From the NCBI GenBank assembly GCA_031289895.1, contig JAITOP010000049.1, positions 1-6,952 on the forward strand: a stretch of DNA of 6,952 bases, read 5' to 3'. Below, in pieces: positions 6,080-6,952 of this stretch (position 1 is its first letter; every line of letters starts with the position of its first letter). Under the pieces are notes generated by a model. It searched no databases. It saw only the letters and a list, made by a program, of their open reading frames with translations, and was not told where the DNA came from. Both the position numbers and the translations under genes were made by a program. The DNA is from Prevotellaceae bacterium (GTDB lineage Bacteria > Bacteroidota > Bacteroidia > Bacteroidales > UBA932).

Positions 6080-6111
6080 ATTGTTTCTTTGCACTCGTAA
6101 TTTTAAATTTG
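6080..6111 (+). promoter_or_regulatory. Candidate promoter of the exonuclease gene, nearly leaderless
   Basis: TAAATTTG at 6104-6111 is a full TAnnTTTG match, with ATTG at 6080-6083 as a -33 element 20 nt upstream, the expected spacing. The transcript would start within a few bases of the ATG at 6121, giving almost no leader. A weaker box TTTCTTTG at 6084-6091 would give a leader of about 20 nt instead. Confidence 0.45.
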
Positions 6112-6120
6112 TAATTGATT

Positions 6121-6615
6121 ATGAAAAATTTTGCAGCCATAGATTTTGAAACAGCAAACTACAATCCTTCAAGTGTTTGTAGTGTAGGTGTAGTGATTGT
6201 GCGAGACGGACAAATCACTGAAAAGATTTACCGCCTTATCCGCCCCGAACCTGAATGGTATTCGTGGCATAACACGCAAGTACACGGATTGACCGCCGAA
6301 GATACGGCAAATGCACCTGTGTTTCCAAATGTATGGGAAGATATTGCGCCAAAAATTGCCGACTTACCGCTTGTTGCGCACAACAGCCCTTTCGACGAGG
6401 CTTGCCTGCGGGCTGTGCATCGCGTTTATCAAATGGATTATCCTGATTATGAATTTCATTGCACCTGTCGTGCCTCGCGCCGAATTTTTGGCAAAGAACT
6501 TGAAAATCATCAATTGCACACTGTTGCTGTGCATTGCGGATACGATTTGCAAAATCATCATCATGCTTTGGCGGATGCTGAGGCTTGTGCGGTGATTGCG
6601 ATGAGTATTTTGTGA
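6121..6615 (+). CDS. DnaQ-like DEDDh 3'-5' exonuclease
   Basis: The 164-residue protein is a single RNase-T/DnaQ-fold exonuclease domain. The four DEDDh motifs are visible: AIDFETAN with metal-binding Asp8 and Glu10 (ExoI), AHNSPFDEACL with Asp92 (ExoII), and HHHALADAEAC with general-base His147 and Asp152 (ExoIII). The family removes nucleotides from DNA or RNA 3' ends. This short form lacks the C-terminal polymerase-binding tail of the E. coli epsilon subunit (about 240 residues), so it may be a stand-alone repair or RNA-processing nuclease rather than the replicative proofreader. The start is the ATG at 6121, giving MKNFAAIDFE; an in-frame TTG two codons earlier is less likely. It stands alone between a terminator-ended array and a second hairpin, so it is probably monocistronic. 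Confidence 0.93.
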   Translation: MKNFAAIDFETANYNPSSVCSVGVVIVRDGQITEKIYRLIRPEPEWYSWHNTQVHGLTAEDTANAPVFPNVWEDIAPKIADLPLVAHNSPFDEACLRAVHRVYQMDYPDYEFHCTCRASRRIFGKELENHQLHTVAVHCGYDLQNHHHALADAEACAVIAMSIL

Positions 6616-6686
6616 AAATAAAAGTGTTTGTGAATGAAGATGTTTTTGTAACTTTATTCTGTAAAAAACTTTTTTATCTGTACGTG

Positions 6687-6718
6687 CTTGGAAATCTCAA
6701 AATTTTCATGTAATTTTG
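6687..6718 (+). promoter_or_regulatory. Near-ideal Bacteroidetes promoter
   Basis: CTTG at 6687-6690 and TAATTTTG at 6711-6718 are separated by exactly 20 nt, fitting the TTTG-N19-21-TAnnTTTG pattern with a full -7 match. Transcription would start near 6725. No long reading frame starts soon after: ATG at 6736 gives five codons (MRITG) before a stop, and a terminator-like hairpin follows from 6745. The promoter may serve the ORF at 6865 through a leader, or make a very short RNA. Confidence 0.5.
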
Positions 6719-6744
6719 TGGAAAAATATTTATTTATGCGAATT

Positions 6745-6765
6745 ACGGGTTAAAAACCCCGTTTT
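6745..6765 (+). terminator. Bulged hairpin with short T-run
   Basis: ACGGGTT at 6745-6751 pairs with AACCC(C)GT at 6755-6762 with one bulged C and loop AAA; T residues run from 6762 to 6765. It is a plausible terminator for the exonuclease transcript, about 130 nt after its stop, or an attenuator for the promoter at 6687-6718. Its CGGGTT core resembles the palindrome at 300-322. Confidence 0.45.
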
Positions 6766-6798
6766 ATATATTATTTTTATTGTTAAAATTCATTAAAT

Positions 6799-6885
6799 AA
6801 GTTGCATATATCGCTGTTTTTTAGTAATTTAGAAGCATGAAATATATAATAAAAATTACTCAATATGTCAAACGATATGCAACTT
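6799..6885. repeat. Inverted repeat AAGTTGCATAT around the start of the last ORF
   Basis: AAGTTGCATAT at 6799-6809 is the exact reverse complement of ATATGCAACTT at 6875-6885; allowing a 2-nt gap the match continues through CG on both arms. The left arm overlaps a possible -33 element and the right arm covers codons 4-7 of the terminal ORF. A third copy lies at 226-236. Such placement fits an element end or a self-regulatory binding site, but no full element is in view. Confidence 0.6.
6801..6832 (+). promoter_or_regulatory. Possible promoter of the terminal ORF
   Basis: GTTG at 6801-6804 and TAATTTAG at 6825-6832 (7 of 8 to TAnnTTTG) are 20 nt apart. Transcription would begin near 6838, about 27 nt before the ATG at 6865. 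The -33 element is inside the left arm of the inverted repeat, so a protein bound there would block it. Confidence 0.35.
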
Positions 6886-6952
6886 AAATTAATCCAAATA
6901 TACGAACTCGTATGTAATTATTTCGATAAAAATCCTCAATGGAAATTTATCC
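6865..6952 (+). CDS. N-terminal start of an unidentified protein, possibly an IS transposase (3' truncated by window)
   Basis: From ATG 6865 the frame stays open to the window edge, giving 29 residues: MSNDMQLKLIQIYELVC and then NYFDKNPQWKFI. A second in-frame ATG at 6877 would give MQLKLIQIYELV. From memory this resembles the N-termini of some Bacteroidetes insertion-sequence transposases, which open with a similar KLI-x-IYxxxC stretch before an RFSNN-like segment, but too little is visible to be sure. The inverted repeat around its start, the possible promoter and the A/T-rich, gene-poor surroundings are compatible with the left end of a mobile element. If it is not a transposase I cannot say what it is. 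Confidence 0.4.
   Translation, partial: MSNDMQLKLIQIYELVCNYFDKNPQWKFI

Larger units (their letters stand above)
5729..6120. other. 392-nt intergenic region
   Basis: I see no protein gene here. 5729-5799 is T-rich without clear structure; 5800-5968 is the hairpin array described separately; 5969-6120 holds a small hairpin (CGACA 6058-6062 with TGTCG 6068-6072), a weak 40-codon reading frame starting ATG at 6027 that overlaps the next gene out of frame, and the promoter of the exonuclease gene. Confidence 0.8.

Noticed and set aside
6115..6120. TTG start two codons before the exonuclease ATG
   Set aside because: The ATG at 6121 is standard and places the ExoI motif at the usual distance from the N-terminus.
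6662..6676. Palindrome of six A, one C and six T after the exonuclease gene as a terminator
   Set aside because: It has no G-C pairs and a one-base centre, so it cannot form a stable hairpin; it is more likely a simple A/T tract.
6837..6887. 16-codon frame starting ATG 6837 just before the terminal ORF
   Set aside because: It is very short, has no family resemblance and overlaps the terminal ORF out of frame; its start would be at or before the predicted transcript start.
1..6952. tRNA, rRNA, CRISPR array or replication origin
   Set aside because: I saw no cloverleaf with the conserved TTCGA arm and acceptor pairing, no rRNA stretch, no regularly spaced repeats with unique spacers, and no clustered DnaA boxes; the palindromes are too few and too unlike each other for a CRISPR.

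Overview
The window looks like a chromosomal segment from a member of the Bacteroidetes (Bacteroidota), probably Bacteroidia-like; I cannot name a genus. The signs are a fused LpxC-FabZ gene followed directly by lpxA, AT-rich gene starts with little or no Shine-Dalgarno sequence, and several upstream boxes matching the Bacteroidetes sigma-ABfr -7 consensus TAnnTTTG. All recognisable genes lie on the + strand.

Layout. (1) 1-222: C-terminal end of a protein resembling KilA-N-domain proteins, cut by the window edge. (2) 223-468: spacer with a perfect 11-bp-arm palindrome, a three-unit tandem repeat and a probable promoter. (3) 469-2659: lpxC/fabZ and lpxA, 7 nt apart, the early cytoplasmic steps of lipid A synthesis plus the fatty-acid dehydratase that supplies hydroxyacyl-ACP chemistry. 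(4) 2660-2878: spacer with a weak A/T hairpin and a TAnnTTTG promoter. (5) 2879-5728: a tightly coupled three-gene cassette made of a HisC/CobD-like PLP enzyme, a LicC-like nucleotidyltransferase and a TagB/TagF-like glycerophosphotransferase. The joins are an ATGA overlap and a 1-nt gap. (6) 5729-6120: spacer holding a run of end-to-end hairpins (5800-5968) that closes with an intrinsic-terminator-like hairpin. (7) 6121-6615: a DnaQ-like DEDDh 3'-5' exonuclease. (8) 6616-6864: spacer with a near-ideal promoter followed at once by a terminator-like hairpin, then an inverted repeat around a second possible promoter. (9) 6865-6952: start of an ORF that may be an insertion-sequence transposase.

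The most interesting coding content is the cassette at 2879-5728. Its order suggests a minimal pathway: the PLP enzyme makes a small amino-alcohol phosphate, the nucleotidyltransferase activates it with CTP, and the TagF-like enzyme transfers the phospho-headgroup to a surface glycan or lipid. This is inference from families and gene order; the substrate cannot be read from the sequence. The most interesting non-coding content is the hairpin array at 5800-5968, where a TTTCTATAAACA-like motif recurs in alternating orientation between hairpins, as in a palindromic interspersed repeat or a structured RNA. An 11-mer, AAGTTGCATAT, also occurs three times: once after the first gene and twice, inverted, around the start of the last ORF.
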